Shown: in pieces, positions 43,492 through 53,301 of the stretch
How the letters are laid out: each line of letters begins with the position of its first letter
Position numbering within the stretch: the stretch's first letter is position 1
Assembly (NCBI GenBank): GCA_025055115.1
Contig: JANWYJ010000021.1
Coordinates: 1 to 64,000 of the forward strand
From: Gemmata sp.
GTDB taxonomy: Bacteria > Planctomycetota > Planctomycetia > Gemmatales > Gemmataceae
Length of the DNA stretch: 64,000 bases
Reading direction: 5' to 3'
Notes under the pieces: model-generated
Databases searched by the model: none
Seen by the model: the letters and a program-made list of their open reading frames with translations, nothing else
What the model was told of the DNA's origin: nothing
Program-made: the position numbers and the translations under genes

Positions 43492-44087
43492 GCACAACCG
43501 TGACCCCGGGCACCGGCTACGATCCGGGCCATGCCGAACACGGTGCCGACCCGACCGCGCCGGTCACCTACGGGCTACTGGCCGAATTTGCCACCAGCGA
43601 CGACATGGTGCAGGCCCTGCGGAAAGCCACCGCCGCCGGTTACACCCACCTCGATGGTTATAGCCCCTACCCGGTGGGAGAGGCCGCCGATGCCCTCGGC
43701 TTCCCGAAATCGGAAATGGGGCCGGTGATGTTTCTGGGCGGCCTGACCGGAGCCTGTGCCGGCTTCATCATGCAATACTGGTCCGGCACCTGGGGCTATT
43801 CGCTCAATGTCGGCGGCCGGCCATACTTCAGCTGGCCCTCCTTCGTGCCCATCACCTTCGAAATGATGGTTCTGACCACCGCGCTGACCGGGCTGTTTGG
43901 CCTGCTGGCGATCTGCGGCTTGCCACGCTATCACCACCCGCTGTTTGGTGCCAAAAGCTTCGATCGAGCCACCAAAGATCGCTTTTTCGTGTGCATTGAG
44001 GCCAGCGATCCGAAGTTTCAGCTCGACGAAACCCGCGCCTTTCTCAACAGCCTCAACCCGCTGTCCGTCGAGGAGGTGATGGAATGA
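43488..44087 (+). CDS. actD: Alternative complex III subunit, DUF3341 family
   Basis: 199 residues. Start overlaps the actC stop (ATGA) and its end overlaps actE the same way. N-terminal domain TYGLLAEFATSDDMVQALRK and YTHLDGYSPYPV fits DUF3341. Two membrane segments follow (PVMFLGGLTGACAGFIMQYW and FEMMVLTTALTGLFGLLAIC). ActD has no cofactor and joins the membrane part of the complex. Confidence 0.95.
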   Translation: MSTTVTPGTGYDPGHAEHGADPTAPVTYGLLAEFATSDDMVQALRKATAAGYTHLDGYSPYPVGEAADALGFPKSEMGPVMFLGGLTGACAGFIMQYWSGTWGYSLNVGGRPYFSWPSFVPITFEMMVLTTALTGLFGLLAICGLPRYHHPLFGAKSFDRATKDRFFVCIEASDPKFQLDETRAFLNSLNPLSVEEVME

Positions 44088-44947
44088 CACGGCCCGACCA
44101 CACCCGGACCTCAGACCCCACAATGGACACCGCGGCCCACCCTGTGCGAGTCCGTTGGCTGCTACTCCTTGGGGTGATCGCTCTCAGTGCCACCCCCGGA
44201 TGCCGCCAGCGGATGGCCGATCAACCCTACTATCGGGCGTTGGAATACGCGGAATTCTTCGCCGATGGTCGGGCCAGCCGCCCCCTGGAACGGGGCGTGA
44301 TCCATCGCGGCCAGCACCTCGAAACCGATCCCCTGGTCACCGGATTGACGCCGGAAGAGTGGCTGCGGGCTTACGAATACCAGGTTCCCGCCAATCCCGA
44401 GACGATGGTGGTTCTCGACGATGCCGAAAAGCGGAAACGGGCCATCGGTGCCCCCCGCTTTGACCAGCGCCTGCCCGGTCCCAAAGCGTATGTGGAAGAA
44501 TTTCCCTTCCCCATCACCCAGGACGATCTCCACCGCGGCCAACAGCGCTACACCATCTTCTGCGCGGTCTGCCACGGTACGCTGGGCAATGGGCAAGGGA
44601 AAATCTGGGAACGCGGCTACCTGATCCCCACCTCCTTCCACACCACGAAGGTTTCCCCCAAAGAGGCGGATGTATCGAAGATCAACCCGCAAGGGTTAGG
44701 GAAATCGCGCGGCTACTGGATGTGGGGTATCGATATGCCCATGGACCAAGCCCCGGTGGGCTACTACTTCGAGGTCATCACCAAAGGTTACGGTGGGATG
44801 CCTAGCTACAACGCCCAGATTCCCCCGGACGACCGTTGGAGGATCATCGCGTATATCCGTGTGCTGCAAATGAGCCAAAACGCCGACCCCACCAAACTGC
44901 CTGCGGAAATTCAGAAACTCCTTGCCAGCGCAGGAGGTCAACCATGA
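44084..44947 (+). CDS. actE: Alternative complex III monoheme cytochrome c lipoprotein
   Basis: 287 residues. The start overlaps the actD stop by four bases; an in-frame ATG at 44123 (MDTAAHP) is a possible alternative. A signal with lipobox (LLLLGVIALSATPGC) shows it is a lipoprotein. One heme c site CAVCH, with the later Met ligand likely in GYGGMPSY. It fits ActE, the exit point toward the oxidase or cytochrome c. It overlaps actF by four bases. Confidence 0.95.
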   Translation: MTRPDHTRTSDPTMDTAAHPVRVRWLLLLGVIALSATPGCRQRMADQPYYRALEYAEFFADGRASRPLERGVIHRGQHLETDPLVTGLTPEEWLRAYEYQVPANPETMVVLDDAEKRKRAIGAPRFDQRLPGPKAYVEEFPFPITQDDLHRGQQRYTIFCAVCHGTLGNGQGKIWERGYLIPTSFHTTKVSPKEADVSKINPQGLGKSRGYWMWGIDMPMDQAPVGYYFEVITKGYGGMPSYNAQIPPDDRWRIIAYIRVLQMSQNADPTKLPAEIQKLLASAGGQP

Positions 44948-46407
44948 GTACCGAATCCGCTCCTGCGAATGGCTCTGGGGCCAATGGCCACGGTACACCG
45001 CCATCGCATACCGATCAGCCCCATTGGGCCAGCTACAACCGCGTCGCGGTCATCGCTGCCATCGCAGGCTGGACACTCTTCGTGGTCGCAGGTGTACTCA
45101 ATTTGAGGGGTGCCGAAGATGCCCACGCCCAACACGACGCCATCGCCCGGTTGATGGTGGGCTATCTCTCCGGTTACATTTACTGGGCCAGCCTGCCCCT
45201 GGGAGCGATGGCGCTATTGATGATCCGATATTTGGCCAAAACCTCGTGGGGACTACTGCTGACGCGGCCGCTGGAAGCCGCCACCCGCACCTTGCCACTG
45301 ACAGTGCTGCTTTTCATTCCCCTGGCCGTCTCCGTGGCCCTCATCGACCCGGACACGCACGAAGCCAAATATTCGCCCTATTGGTGGTCCCGACCGCACC
45401 ATACGGAACCCCACGACTTAGACCCCACCGCACTACAAGCGGAAAACAAGCGTGACCTGGCTGAACTCAAAGGCAAGGAGATGGCCAATCGGGCCATTGC
45501 CTTCCAGCGCGCCATCGACGAAGCCCACGCTGCGGAAATGGAACGGATCAATGCCGGCCGGAATCACTTCCTGTCAGCTCCCGCGTTCATCGGGGTCGGG
45601 GCGGTGCTGTTTATTATCTGGGGCATCATGATCTACTGCCTCAATGCCTGGGGTCGAGCGGCATCGGATTCCCACGATCCCCGCGTGGTCGATCGTTACT
45701 TGGAGAAGCTCTCGAACATCAGCGGTCCGGGCCTGATCATTTATGCGATCACTACCACCGCCGCGGCCACACAGTGGGTGATGTCGACGGAGCCGGGCTG
45801 GGCCTCGACGATGTTCCCTGTCATTTATGCCGTTAACCAATTTTTGACAGCCTATGCGTTCTGCTTGGCGCTGTTTTTGCTCTGGACACAACGCCCCCCC
45901 TTCGCGGGATTCATGCGCCCCAAATTCCAGCTCGACATGGGGACACTGCTATTGGCCTTTACCCTGCTGTGGTCCTATACCTCCTTCTCGCAGTTCATGC
46001 TGGTGTGGATTGGTAACCTCCCCGAAGAGATCCCCTTCTACCTGAAGCGTTCGAACAGTGAAGGGCATCGGACCTTCTGGTGGGGGGTCTCAGCGGCCCT
46101 GATTGCCCTACACTTTGCTTTGCCGTTCCTGCTATTGCTGTTCCGCGACATCAAGCTCCACCCCGCCCGGCTGCGAGCCGTCGCGATCTACCTGGTGCTG
46201 ATCTGCATGATCGACGTGATCTGGTGGATTGCACCCAGCGCACCCGAATACAGCCACTTCCCCGCCTGGCTCATCGATGTCGGGGCGGTCTTCGGCATCG
46301 GTGGCCTTTGGGGGTTGTACTTCATCTACCAACTGCGGCAACGACCGCTGTTCCCGGACAATCAAGCATTCTTGCTGCCGGAGGGGCACCATCATGAGCC
46401 GCACTAA
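44944..46407 (+). CDS. actF: Alternative complex III NrfD-like subunit ActF
   Basis: 487 residues from ATG 44944, in ATGA overlap with actE. About ten membrane segments (VAVIAAIAGWTLFVVAGVLN, LMVGYLSGYIYWASLPLGAM, FIGVGAVLFIIWGIMIYCLN). Between segments three and four there is a hydrophilic stretch of about 70 residues (from about 135 to 205), including a charged helix (LQAENKRDLAELKGKEMANR). ActF is structurally like ActC but is thought not to be the quinol site. It overlaps the next gene by 14 bases. Confidence 0.93.
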   Translation: MSTESAPANGSGANGHGTPPSHTDQPHWASYNRVAVIAAIAGWTLFVVAGVLNLRGAEDAHAQHDAIARLMVGYLSGYIYWASLPLGAMALLMIRYLAKTSWGLLLTRPLEAATRTLPLTVLLFIPLAVSVALIDPDTHEAKYSPYWWSRPHHTEPHDLDPTALQAENKRDLAELKGKEMANRAIAFQRAIDEAHAAEMERINAGRNHFLSAPAFIGVGAVLFIIWGIMIYCLNAWGRAASDSHDPRVVDRYLEKLSNISGPGLIIYAITTTAAATQWVMSTEPGWASTMFPVIYAVNQFLTAYAFCLALFLLWTQRPPFAGFMRPKFQLDMGTLLLAFTLLWSYTSFSQFMLVWIGNLPEEIPFYLKRSNSEGHRTFWWGVSAALIALHFALPFLLLLFRDIKLHPARLRAVAIYLVLICMIDVIWWIAPSAPEYSHFPAWLIDVGAVFGIGGLWGLYFIYQLRQRPLFPDNQAFLLPEGHHHEPH

Positions 46408-47068
46408 CACTGGCCATCACCATGCGGACGACACCGGTGGCATCGGGATGCCCGCGCCGGAGGTCATCGCCCGCGGCTACGAACCCGATACCTACGACAC
46501 CCGCACCGTGCTGAGCGTGCCGCTTCTGGTGGTGCTGTTCTTTGTTCTGGCGTTCATCACGGTGACGATCTTGTTTTCGTTCATTGCCTACCCCGATCCG
46601 GACCCGATGGCCCATCCGGGACGGGTGGCTAAAAATCAACAGCCGCTCAATGACCGCTTGATGCAGAACTATCGCGGTCCGAAAAATGGTACGGGGCAAC
46701 CGCGGCTGGAGCCTCTGAAGCTCCGCACAGGTGATCCGCGGGCGATTTCGACCACAGAATTACCCGTCGAGGCGGGGAATTCGCCCGAATATCACCCTGA
46801 GGACTTGATCCCGACCAAAGAGCGTTACCCAGAATTGTTCCAAACCGGCCCTGGGAAGATCGGCTTGGATGTCATGATGACGCTCAGCAACGACACTCTC
46901 AAACAGCTGTTCCCGACCCAAGCGACCCCGAGCCAACCGGCCAGCTCCCAGAATCGGCCAACTGGCTCCAACGCTGGCCGCGGCGCTGGAGAAAGCACCG
47001 CCATCCTGCCGCCTGCGCCCTCCTTGCCGGTACCCCCGGCGCCCCAACCCCGTGGAGGTCGGCCATGA
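46394..47068 (+). CDS. Single-pass membrane protein between actF and SCO, unknown
   Basis: 224 residues from ATG 46394 with GAGGGG upstream. The N-terminus is His-rich (MSRTNTGHHHADDTGG). One membrane segment (VPLLVVLFFVLAFITVTILF) follows, then a periplasmic tail with FSFIAYPDPDP and NDRLMQNYRGP, ending in a Pro/Gln/Ser-rich stretch. No heme or metal motif. Because it overlaps actF and the SCO gene, it is probably made with them as an assembly factor or extra subunit of alternative complex III or the oxidase. This is inferred from position only. Confidence 0.85.
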   Translation: MSRTNTGHHHADDTGGIGMPAPEVIARGYEPDTYDTRTVLSVPLLVVLFFVLAFITVTILFSFIAYPDPDPMAHPGRVAKNQQPLNDRLMQNYRGPKNGTGQPRLEPLKLRTGDPRAISTTELPVEAGNSPEYHPEDLIPTKERYPELFQTGPGKIGLDVMMTLSNDTLKQLFPTQATPSQPASSQNRPTGSNAGRGAGESTAILPPAPSLPVPPAPQPRGGRP

Positions 47069-48039
47069 CCGTTGGCTCTCCCATCCGCCAGGGGCTACTG
47101 TTCGGCCTCGCCGTCCTGGTGGCGTTGCCCGCACTGGCACGCGCAGGCAACGACGGTGTTGTGCCCCGCCACACGCCCCCCGAACCCCCCGGGTACCGTC
47201 CCAATGCGGGTGTTGACGAAAAGATCGGCGCCCAACTGCCGCTCGACCTCACCTTCCGCGATGAAGAGGAGCAACCAATCACCCTCCGCGAGGCGATCAA
47301 CAACAAGCCCACGATTCTCGTCCCGGTGTATTACCGTTGCCCCATGCTGTGCAATGAAATTCTCAACGGCCTGCTGACTGCCATCCGGCAGATGCCCCGC
47401 AGCTACTCCGTGGGTGAGCAATTCAGCATCGTGACCATCAGCATGGACCCCAAGGAACACGGGGACCTCGCCAAGGCGAAAAAGAAAGCCTACCTGAGCG
47501 AATATGGCCGCCCCGGCGCTGAGCGTGGCTGGCGATTTCTCACCGGAACGAAGGACAACATTGGCGCACTGCTCGACGCCGTCGGCTACCGGTTCGAATT
47601 CGACAAGATGCTCAAAGAGTACAACCACCCCAGTGCTCTGATTATCGTTTCGCCCCAGGGGAAGGTCACACGCTACTTCTACGGTCTGAAATACGATGGG
47701 GAGTTTGAACTCGATGCCGACGTATCCACCGATCGTCAGGGTCAGGTGACCCGGCCCACCACCACGTTGCGGCTATCGCTCATTGAAGCCAACGACGGCC
47801 AAGGTGGTTCGTTGCTCGATAAAATCACACTCCTCTGTTACCGCTACGACGCTCTCCACAAAGGTTACGCTCTGAATGTGCTGTGGGCGGTCCGCATCGG
47901 TGGCATCATCACACTTCTGGCGGTGGTGATCGGTGTTATCGTCGCGTTCCGCCGCGAGTGGCGGCACGGAACCGTAACCACTGCCCAGACGCCCGCCACA
48001 ACCACGCTCCCCACACCGGAGCTGGGAGGCCAATTATGA
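47065..48039 (+). CDS. SCO family copper chaperone with C-terminal membrane anchor
   Basis: 324 residues. A signal peptide (FGLAVLVALPALARAG) leads a thioredoxin-fold SCO1/SenC domain. The copper ligands are CPMLC (CxxxC) and the distal His in EYNHPSALI. A C-terminal membrane segment (VRIGGIITLLAVVIGVIVAF) anchors it. SCO proteins deliver copper to CuA of cytochrome oxidase subunit II, which is the next gene, overlapping by four bases. The second SCO in this window (55488) has an N-terminal lipobox instead. Confidence 0.93.
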   Translation: MTVGSPIRQGLLFGLAVLVALPALARAGNDGVVPRHTPPEPPGYRPNAGVDEKIGAQLPLDLTFRDEEEQPITLREAINNKPTILVPVYYRCPMLCNEILNGLLTAIRQMPRSYSVGEQFSIVTISMDPKEHGDLAKAKKKAYLSEYGRPGAERGWRFLTGTKDNIGALLDAVGYRFEFDKMLKEYNHPSALIIVSPQGKVTRYFYGLKYDGEFELDADVSTDRQGQVTRPTTTLRLSLIEANDGQGGSLLDKITLLCYRYDALHKGYALNVLWAVRIGGIITLLAVVIGVIVAFRREWRHGTVTTAQTPATTTLPTPELGGQL

Positions 48040-49121
48040 ATCTGACGCCGTTTATTCCGGAAATTGCCTCGACCCAGGCGTATCAGTTTGAACTTCTCTT
48101 CTGGTACATTGCCATCACGACCGGCTTGGTGGGGGGGGCGGTGTACGCGGCACTGGCGTACTTCTGCATCAAGTACCGTCGTGGCAACACCACCGGCAGT
48201 ACGCCACGGATACTGGGATCGCATCGGCTCGAATTGGCCTGGACGGTGATGCCGCTTTTCGTCTTCATGTCCTATTTTGCCGGCGGTGTGATCGTGTACA
48301 ACAACGCCGCTCACCCCCCCGAAGACGCGATGGAGATTTTCGTCATCGGCAAGCAGTGGATGTGGAAAGCGCAATACCCCACCGGCCAGCGGATTATCAT
48401 CGGCGGCAATCCGCGGAACATGACGGAAGCGGAACGAGAATCCATCGGCAAACTGATCCTGCCGGTGGGCCGCCCCGTGAAAATCACCATCACCTCCGAG
48501 GACGTGATCCACGATTTTGGAATCCCCGCGTTTCGCTCCAAGATGGACGCGGTCCCGGGTCGCTACACCCAGGTGTGGTATCATCCCACGCGCACCGGGG
48601 AATATCACATTTTCTGTGATCAGTATTGCGGAACATGGCACTCCTTGATGGTGGGGAAAGTCAAAGTTGTCGAACAGAAAGAATTCGACGACTGGCTCAT
48701 GGGCCATACGCCCCTCCAAGGCAGTCGCAACGCCGTCGATGGTTCACTGGCTCACGAAGGCCGGCAGTTGTTCCTCAAGCTCAACTGCATCTCGTGCCAC
48801 AGTTCCACCCCCAATGGCAAAGCCCCGGTTCTGGAAGGGCTTTATGGCAGCCGAGTACCACTGCGGGGCGGAGGGGCGGAGATTGCGGACGAGGAGTACA
48901 TCATCAAGTCGATCCGTCGCCCGCGTCTGGCTGTGGTCGATGGGTGGGAATCGATCATGCCAGCCTATGATGAAACGCAAGTCACCAAAGAGCAGATGGA
49001 TGCTCTGGTGGCATACATTCGCAGTCTCAAGAAGGGGCAAACCCCCGACCGGACCGAATATTTCCCCGCTCCCAACGGAGCGCCAACCTACCCGCGGACG
49101 CAATCGCCGGAGAAGAAGTAA
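48036..49121 (+). CDS. ctaC: Cytochrome c oxidase subunit II with fused cytochrome c (caa3 type)
   Basis: 361 residues from ATG 48036 (ATGA overlap). Two membrane segments ([40 protein letters not shown]), then a cupredoxin domain with the CuA motif [12 protein letters not shown] and the first ligand His in [11 protein letters not shown] cytochrome c domain follows with CISCH and the Met in SIMPAYDE. So the subunit accepts electrons through its own heme c. It overlaps coxA by one base (TAATG). Confidence 0.96.
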   Translation: MNLTPFIPEIASTQAYQFELLFWYIAITTGLVGGAVYAALAYFCIKYRRGNTTGSTPRILGSHRLELAWTVMPLFVFMSYFAGGVIVYNNAAHPPEDAMEIFVIGKQWMWKAQYPTGQRIIIGGNPRNMTEAERESIGKLILPVGRPVKITITSEDVIHDFGIPAFRSKMDAVPGRYTQVWYHPTRTGEYHIFCDQYCGTWHSLMVGKVKVVEQKEFDDWLMGHTPLQGSRNAVDGSLAHEGRQLFLKLNCISCHSSTPNGKAPVLEGLYGSRVPLRGGGAEIADEEYIIKSIRRPRLAVVDGWESIMPAYDETQVTKEQMDALVAYIRSLKKGQTPDRTEYFPAPNGAPTYPRTQSPEKK

Positions 49122-50881
49122 TGAGCATCGCCATTGGACAACAAGGCCCCATCGCGGCACCGCCGCCACCGGAACCCGATCCGCTGCCGGTGAACTATCT
49201 CAATAATGGCTATTCCATCTGGTCGTGGCTGTTTACCGTCGACCACAAACGGATCGGCATTCTCTATTTGGTGTCGATCTCGATCTTCTTTGTGGCCGGA
49301 GGAATCGCCGCCGGTGTGGTCCGGCTGAACCTCCTGCAACCCGATGGCGCGATTGTCACCGAAGATGCCTACAACCGGGCCTTCACCGCGCACGGGGTGA
49401 TGATGTTGTTCTTCTTCCTCATCCCCGCGGTGCCCGCGGTGTTCGGGAACTTCTTTATCCCGATGATGATCGGGGCCAAAGACCTGGCCTTCCCCAAATT
49501 GAACCTGGCCAGCTGGTATGTGTTCATGCTGGGAGCAATTCTGGCCATTTGGTCGGTGCTGGCCGGCGGGATTGATACCGGCTGGACGCTCTATCCGCCC
49601 TATAGCACCCGCGCCAGTCAGTCGCATGTCATCCCGGGGGTGGTCGGGGTGTTCATCTCGGGTTTCAGCTCGATCATGACCGGGCTGAACATCATGGTGA
49701 CCATCCATAAGATGCGTGCCCCCGGGATGACGTGGGGCCGCTTGCCCCTGTTCGTCTGGGCCTTGTACGCCACCAGTCTCATTCAGTTATTGGCGACACC
49801 GGTGGTGGCCATTACGCTTCTGCTCATTGTCGTTGAGCGGATGATGGGGGTGGGGATTTTCGACCCCACCATCGGGGGTGACCCCATCTTGTTCCAGCAT
49901 ATGTTCTGGTTCTACTCACACCCGGCCGTGTACATCATGATTCTGCCAGGGATGGGAGTGATTTCTGAAGTATTAACCTGCTTCAGCCGTAAAAACATCT
50001 TCGGCTACCATGCTGTGGCGTGGTCGAGTGTTGGTATCGCCGTGGTGGGCTTTTTGCTGTGGGCTCACCATATGTTCGTCGCCGGTATCAGCTTCTATGC
50101 GGCCCTGCTTTTCAGCCTTCTGAGTATGCTGGTCGCGGTTCCCAGCGCTATCAAGGTGTTCAACTGGACGGCCACGCTCTATCGCGGCTCGATCAGCTTC
50201 CACGCCCCGATGCTCTTTTCTCTGGGGTTTGTGGTGCTGTTCATCATCGGTGGGCTGACGGGGCTTTTCCTGGCGACCCTGGGTACCGACATTCACCTCC
50301 ACGACACCTACTTCGTGGTGGCCCACTTCCACTTCGTGATGGTGGGCGGCATGGTGATGGGCTATTTTGCCGGTTTGCATTACTGGTGGCCGAAGATGAC
50401 GGGGCGGATGTATTCCGATTGGTGGAGCCGCGTGGCCGCGATCATCATCATCGTCGGCTTCTTCTTCACCTTCATCCCGCAGTTCTATATCGGCTACCAC
50501 GGCATGCCGCGACGCTATCCGAACTACCCCCACGAGTTCCAAATCTTCAACGTGATGTCCACCGCTGGGGCGAGTATTCTGGGCATTGGCTATCTGATGC
50601 CAGCGGTGTATCTGACGCTGTCCCTCTTCTACGGCCCGAAAGCTCCGGCGAATCCCTGGAGTGCTACTGGCTTGGAGTGGCAATGCCCCAGCCCCCCGTC
50701 GGTCCATAACTTCGACAAAACCCCGGTGGTCGTGTGTGGCCCGTATGAATATGCGATTGGTGTGGACCAGATGGGTCGTGGCTTGCCCGAACCCCCCGGT
50801 GTGGACGATAACCCGGCCCGCCGCAGTGGCATCACCGGACCCGCAGGCCCCATGAATAAGGAGACCGAAGTTGTCGGCTAG
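49121..50881 (+). CDS. ctaD: Cytochrome c oxidase subunit I, A2 type
   Basis: 586 residues with about twelve membrane segments. Heme and copper ligands are visible: FTAHGVMM (heme a His), [15 protein letters not shown] (CuB His and cross-linked Tyr), AHHMF (CuB His pair) and [11 protein letters not shown] (heme a3 and a His). The YSHP form, without the Glu of XGHPEV, places it in the A2 type of heme-copper oxidases, which use a Tyr-Ser pair in the D channel. It reduces oxygen to water and pumps protons. The C-terminal tail is polar. Confidence 0.97.
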   Translation: MSIAIGQQGPIAAPPPPEPDPLPVNYLNNGYSIWSWLFTVDHKRIGILYLVSISIFFVAGGIAAGVVRLNLLQPDGAIVTEDAYNRAFTAHGVMMLFFFLIPAVPAVFGNFFIPMMIGAKDLAFPKLNLASWYVFMLGAILAIWSVLAGGIDTGWTLYPPYSTRASQSHVIPGVVGVFISGFSSIMTGLNIMVTIHKMRAPGMTWGRLPLFVWALYATSLIQLLATPVVAITLLLIVVERMMGVGIFDPTIGGDPILFQHMFWFYSHPAVYIMILPGMGVISEVLTCFSRKNIFGYHAVAWSSVGIAVVGFLLWAHHMFVAGISFYAALLFSLLSMLVAVPSAIKVFNWTATLYRGSISFHAPMLFSLGFVVLFIIGGLTGLFLATLGTDIHLHDTYFVVAHFHFVMVGGMVMGYFAGLHYWWPKMTGRMYSDWWSRVAAIIIIVGFFFTFIPQFYIGYHGMPRRYPNYPHEFQIFNVMSTAGASILGIGYLMPAVYLTLSLFYGPKAPANPWSATGLEWQCPSPPSVHNFDKTPVVVCGPYEYAIGVDQMGRGLPEPPGVDDNPARRSGITGPAGPMNKETEVVG

Positions 50882-51554
50882 CACCCATTCCCCGGTGCTG
50901 AAGCACCACTTCGAAGACTTGGGTCAGCAGCACGCCTGCGAGCGGCTGGGCATTTGGATGTTCCTGGCCACCGAGATCCTCTTCTTCGGCGGTCTCTTCG
51001 GCGCCTATGCCATGTATCGCATTTGGTATCCGCACGAGTTCGAGCTGGCCAGCTCGCACCTCAACCGGACCCTGGCGACTATCAACACAATCTTCCTGAT
51101 CACCAGCAGTCTGACCATGACACTGGCCATCCGCTCGGCCAAACTCGGCCAGCGAGGGGCTTTGATCGGCAACTTGCTGATCACCGCCGCTTTGGCGACC
51201 GCGTTTATGGTCGTCAAAGGCTTCGAATATGCTGAAGATTTCCACGAACAACTCGTCCCTGGCCCCGGCTTCGGGACACACTATCACCAAGAAGCGGTTA
51301 GCCGCGGACTGGACCCCGCCAAAATCCAGCTATTCCTGTGCTTCTACTACGTAATGACCGGCATCCACGGCATTCACATTCTCGTGGGCATCGGCTGCAT
51401 CTTGTGGGTGACATGGGAAGCCTGGCGGGGAACGATTCCTCCCGAAAACTACTCCACCGTGGAAATCGTCAGCCTCTACTGGCACTTGGTCGATGCCATC
51501 TGGCTGTTCCTCATGCCCCTGCTGTACCTGGCGGGGGCAGGCATGAAGCACTAA
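50871..51554 (+). CDS. ctaE: Cytochrome c oxidase subunit III
   Basis: 227 residues. The start is TTG 50871, seven bases after AAGGAGA and 11 bases inside coxA; no ATG is available near the family start. Five or more membrane segments ([58 protein letters not shown]). Family motifs WMFLATE, TGIHGIH and YWHLVD are present. A hairpin and 74 bases follow before coxD. Confidence 0.95.
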   Translation: MSASTHSPVLKHHFEDLGQQHACERLGIWMFLATEILFFGGLFGAYAMYRIWYPHEFELASSHLNRTLATINTIFLITSSLTMTLAIRSAKLGQRGALIGNLLITAALATAFMVVKGFEYAEDFHEQLVPGPGFGTHYHQEAVSRGLDPAKIQLFLCFYYVMTGIHGIHILVGIGCILWVTWEAWRGTIPPENYSTVEIVSLYWHLVDAIWLFLMPLLYLAGAGMKH

Positions 51555-51561
51555 CCACCGC

Positions 51562-51591
51562 CGCGGGTGGCCGACCTTGTAACCACCCGCG
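51562..51591 (+). promoter_or_regulatory. Stem-loop between coxC and coxD
   Basis: Perfect nine-base stem CGCGGGTGG / CCACCCGCG with a 12-base loop and no T-run, directly after coxC. It may stabilise the upstream mRNA or reduce read-through, rather than end transcription. Confidence 0.45.
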
Positions 51592-51628
51592 CTAACGCTG
51601 CGGTAACCAACACACCAACGAGACCCAT

Positions 51629-51967
51629 ATGGCTGAACCCAACACCACCACCGCTCCCGACGATCCCCACGGCATTCGTCAAGATGTCGACAATCCCGGA
51701 ACGTTGATTCTGGTGTTCGTCGTCCTGATTGGCTTAGCCTTGGCGAATATTGGTATCTCGGGAGCCATGGGGCCAACCAAGTTCACGCTCCCGCTGCAAC
51801 TGGCCATTGCCTCGGTGCAAGCGGGACTGGTCGCCTACTACTTCATGCACCTGCGGCAAGGTGATAAAGTGGTGGTCCTCACCGCCCTATCGTCGCTCTT
51901 CTGGATGGCGATTCTGTTCGTCTTATTCCTGGCCGATTACCTGACCCGGCATATGGTTGTGGGTTGA
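51629..51967 (+). CDS. Cytochrome c oxidase subunit IV-like protein
   Basis: 112 residues with three membrane segments (LILVFVVLIGLALANIGI, LPLQLAIASVQAGLVAYYFM, LSSLFWMAILFVLFLADYL). The motif AGLVAYYFMHLRQ matches the prokaryotic subunit IV (CtaF/COX4_pro) family, a small helper subunit of caa3 oxidases. It is preceded by a polar N-terminus of about 24 residues. Confidence 0.92.
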   Translation: MAEPNTTTAPDDPHGIRQDVDNPGTLILVFVVLIGLALANIGISGAMGPTKFTLPLQLAIASVQAGLVAYYFMHLRQGDKVVVLTALSSLFWMAILFVLFLADYLTRHMVVG

Positions 51968-51980
51968 TCGAGTGAAAGGA

Positions 51981-53150
51981 ATGTGCAGGCACAGACTCCC
52001 TCCGGCTCGGCCTTCCGCGATGATCCTCGTGGTTGCTGCTGCGCTGTTGGCGGCTGTGCCGATCGGGACGGGGTGTGGCACCCCAGCTGCAAACTACCCG
52101 GCCCAGCTCGTCTTTCCGCCACGCAGCGATCGGCTCGTCCTGCAGTTGCCAATGCAACCGCCGCCCAAGGAAAACACTGCGGGGCGGCTTGATGAGGAAA
52201 TTGCTGCCCTCGATGCCTACGGCGGACGGACCGTCGAACCCCGCTCCCTAGCAGAAACCGCTCGGAATGCGCTGGATCAGTTTCTCACCGAGACCTTCGG
52301 CACACCCGCGGAACCCCGAACGATCTCTGCAACCCTCAAACTCACCCGCGAGCATCTGCTCGAAGGGGGGCGGCTCTATAAAACCAAATGCTTCGACTGC
52401 CACAACCTGACCGGTGATGGCCGCGGTGCGAAATCCGGTCAATTTGTGGTTCCCTTCCCGCGTGATTATCGCCAAGGAGCCTTCAAGTTTGTCACAAGTG
52501 GCGCAGGCCTGAAACCCCGACGGGCCGACCTTCTTCGTACCATCCACAACGGCCTGCCTGGGACGGCCATGCCGCCGTTTTCGCTGCTGCAACCTGGGGA
52601 ACGCGACCTTTTGGCGGGTTATGTCATGTTTCTGTCGATCCGGGGGCAGATCGAGTTTGAAGGGCTTTGCGCGATCGCCGAAGGTCGGTCATTCCAGCCT
52701 GCCGAACGCCTCGCCGCTTTAGTCCGCGAATGGGAAGCGGCCGACGCGGCACCACCGCTGCCGTCCCCGCCCGACGATGGCGACTACGAATCGCCTACCT
52801 ACCACGAGGCTGTTCGCCGCGGCTACCAGCTTTTTACGGCCAAAAGAGAAAATTCCTGCATCAGTTGTCATGAGGATTTCGGCCGCAAGCCTGTTTTGCG
52901 GTATGAAGTCTGGGGAACTGTGGCCAAACCAGCCAACTTCACCGAAACAACACTCAAAGGGGGGAAAGAACCACACGATGTCTATGCCCGGATTCGGTTC
53001 GGCATTGCTCCCGTGGGCATGCCGGCACATCCGCCGTCGCAGTACACCGAGCGTGAAGTGTGGGATTTGGTGCGATTTGTCACTTCGATTCCCTACCCGG
53101 TCCGATTGCCCCCAGACGTTCGCGATGCCATCTACCCCAACCCCGAGTGA
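51981..53150 (+). CDS. Diheme cytochrome c lipoprotein
   Basis: 389 residues from ATG 51981; an in-frame TTG at 51957 and ATG at 52020 are alternatives. The N-terminus is a lipoprotein signal (VVAAALLAAVPIGTGC). Two cytochrome c domains: the first with CFDCH and GTAMPPFS, the second with CISCH and PVGMPAHP. It starts 13 bases after coxD and is likely co-transcribed. It probably shuttles electrons between alternative complex III and the caa3 oxidase, or serves as an extra subunit. Confidence 0.9.
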   Translation: MCRHRLPPARPSAMILVVAAALLAAVPIGTGCGTPAANYPAQLVFPPRSDRLVLQLPMQPPPKENTAGRLDEEIAALDAYGGRTVEPRSLAETARNALDQFLTETFGTPAEPRTISATLKLTREHLLEGGRLYKTKCFDCHNLTGDGRGAKSGQFVVPFPRDYRQGAFKFVTSGAGLKPRRADLLRTIHNGLPGTAMPPFSLLQPGERDLLAGYVMFLSIRGQIEFEGLCAIAEGRSFQPAERLAALVREWEAADAAPPLPSPPDDGDYESPTYHEAVRRGYQLFTAKRENSCISCHEDFGRKPVLRYEVWGTVAKPANFTETTLKGGKEPHDVYARIRFGIAPVGMPAHPPSQYTEREVWDLVRFVTSIPYPVRLPPDVRDAIYPNPE

Positions 53151-53200
53151 AGCTTACTGCCAGAAAACGGTTCTATTGGTGAGCCATTGGGTGAGACATT

Positions 53201-53217
53201 TGTTCACAAACTGAACA
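53201..53217. promoter_or_regulatory. Palindrome TGTTCA-CAAAC-TGAACA upstream of ctaA
   Basis: Perfect 6-5-6 inverted repeat, 85 bases before the heme A synthase start. Same sequence and spacing as at 36427 and 37121. A 12-base near-copy, GTGAACAACCAC, is repeated at 53239 and 53252 just downstream. Confidence 0.6.
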
Positions 53218-53301
53218 GACCGGAAATCTGCCTCTGTTGTGAACAACCACAGTGAACAACCATACCCGAACCTTCGTATTGTTCTGATCCGCAACGTATC
53301 T

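Noticed and set aside
53239-53263. GTGAACAACCAC repeat as another copy of the TGTTCA operator
   Set aside because: It contains the right half-site but no left half at the required spacing.
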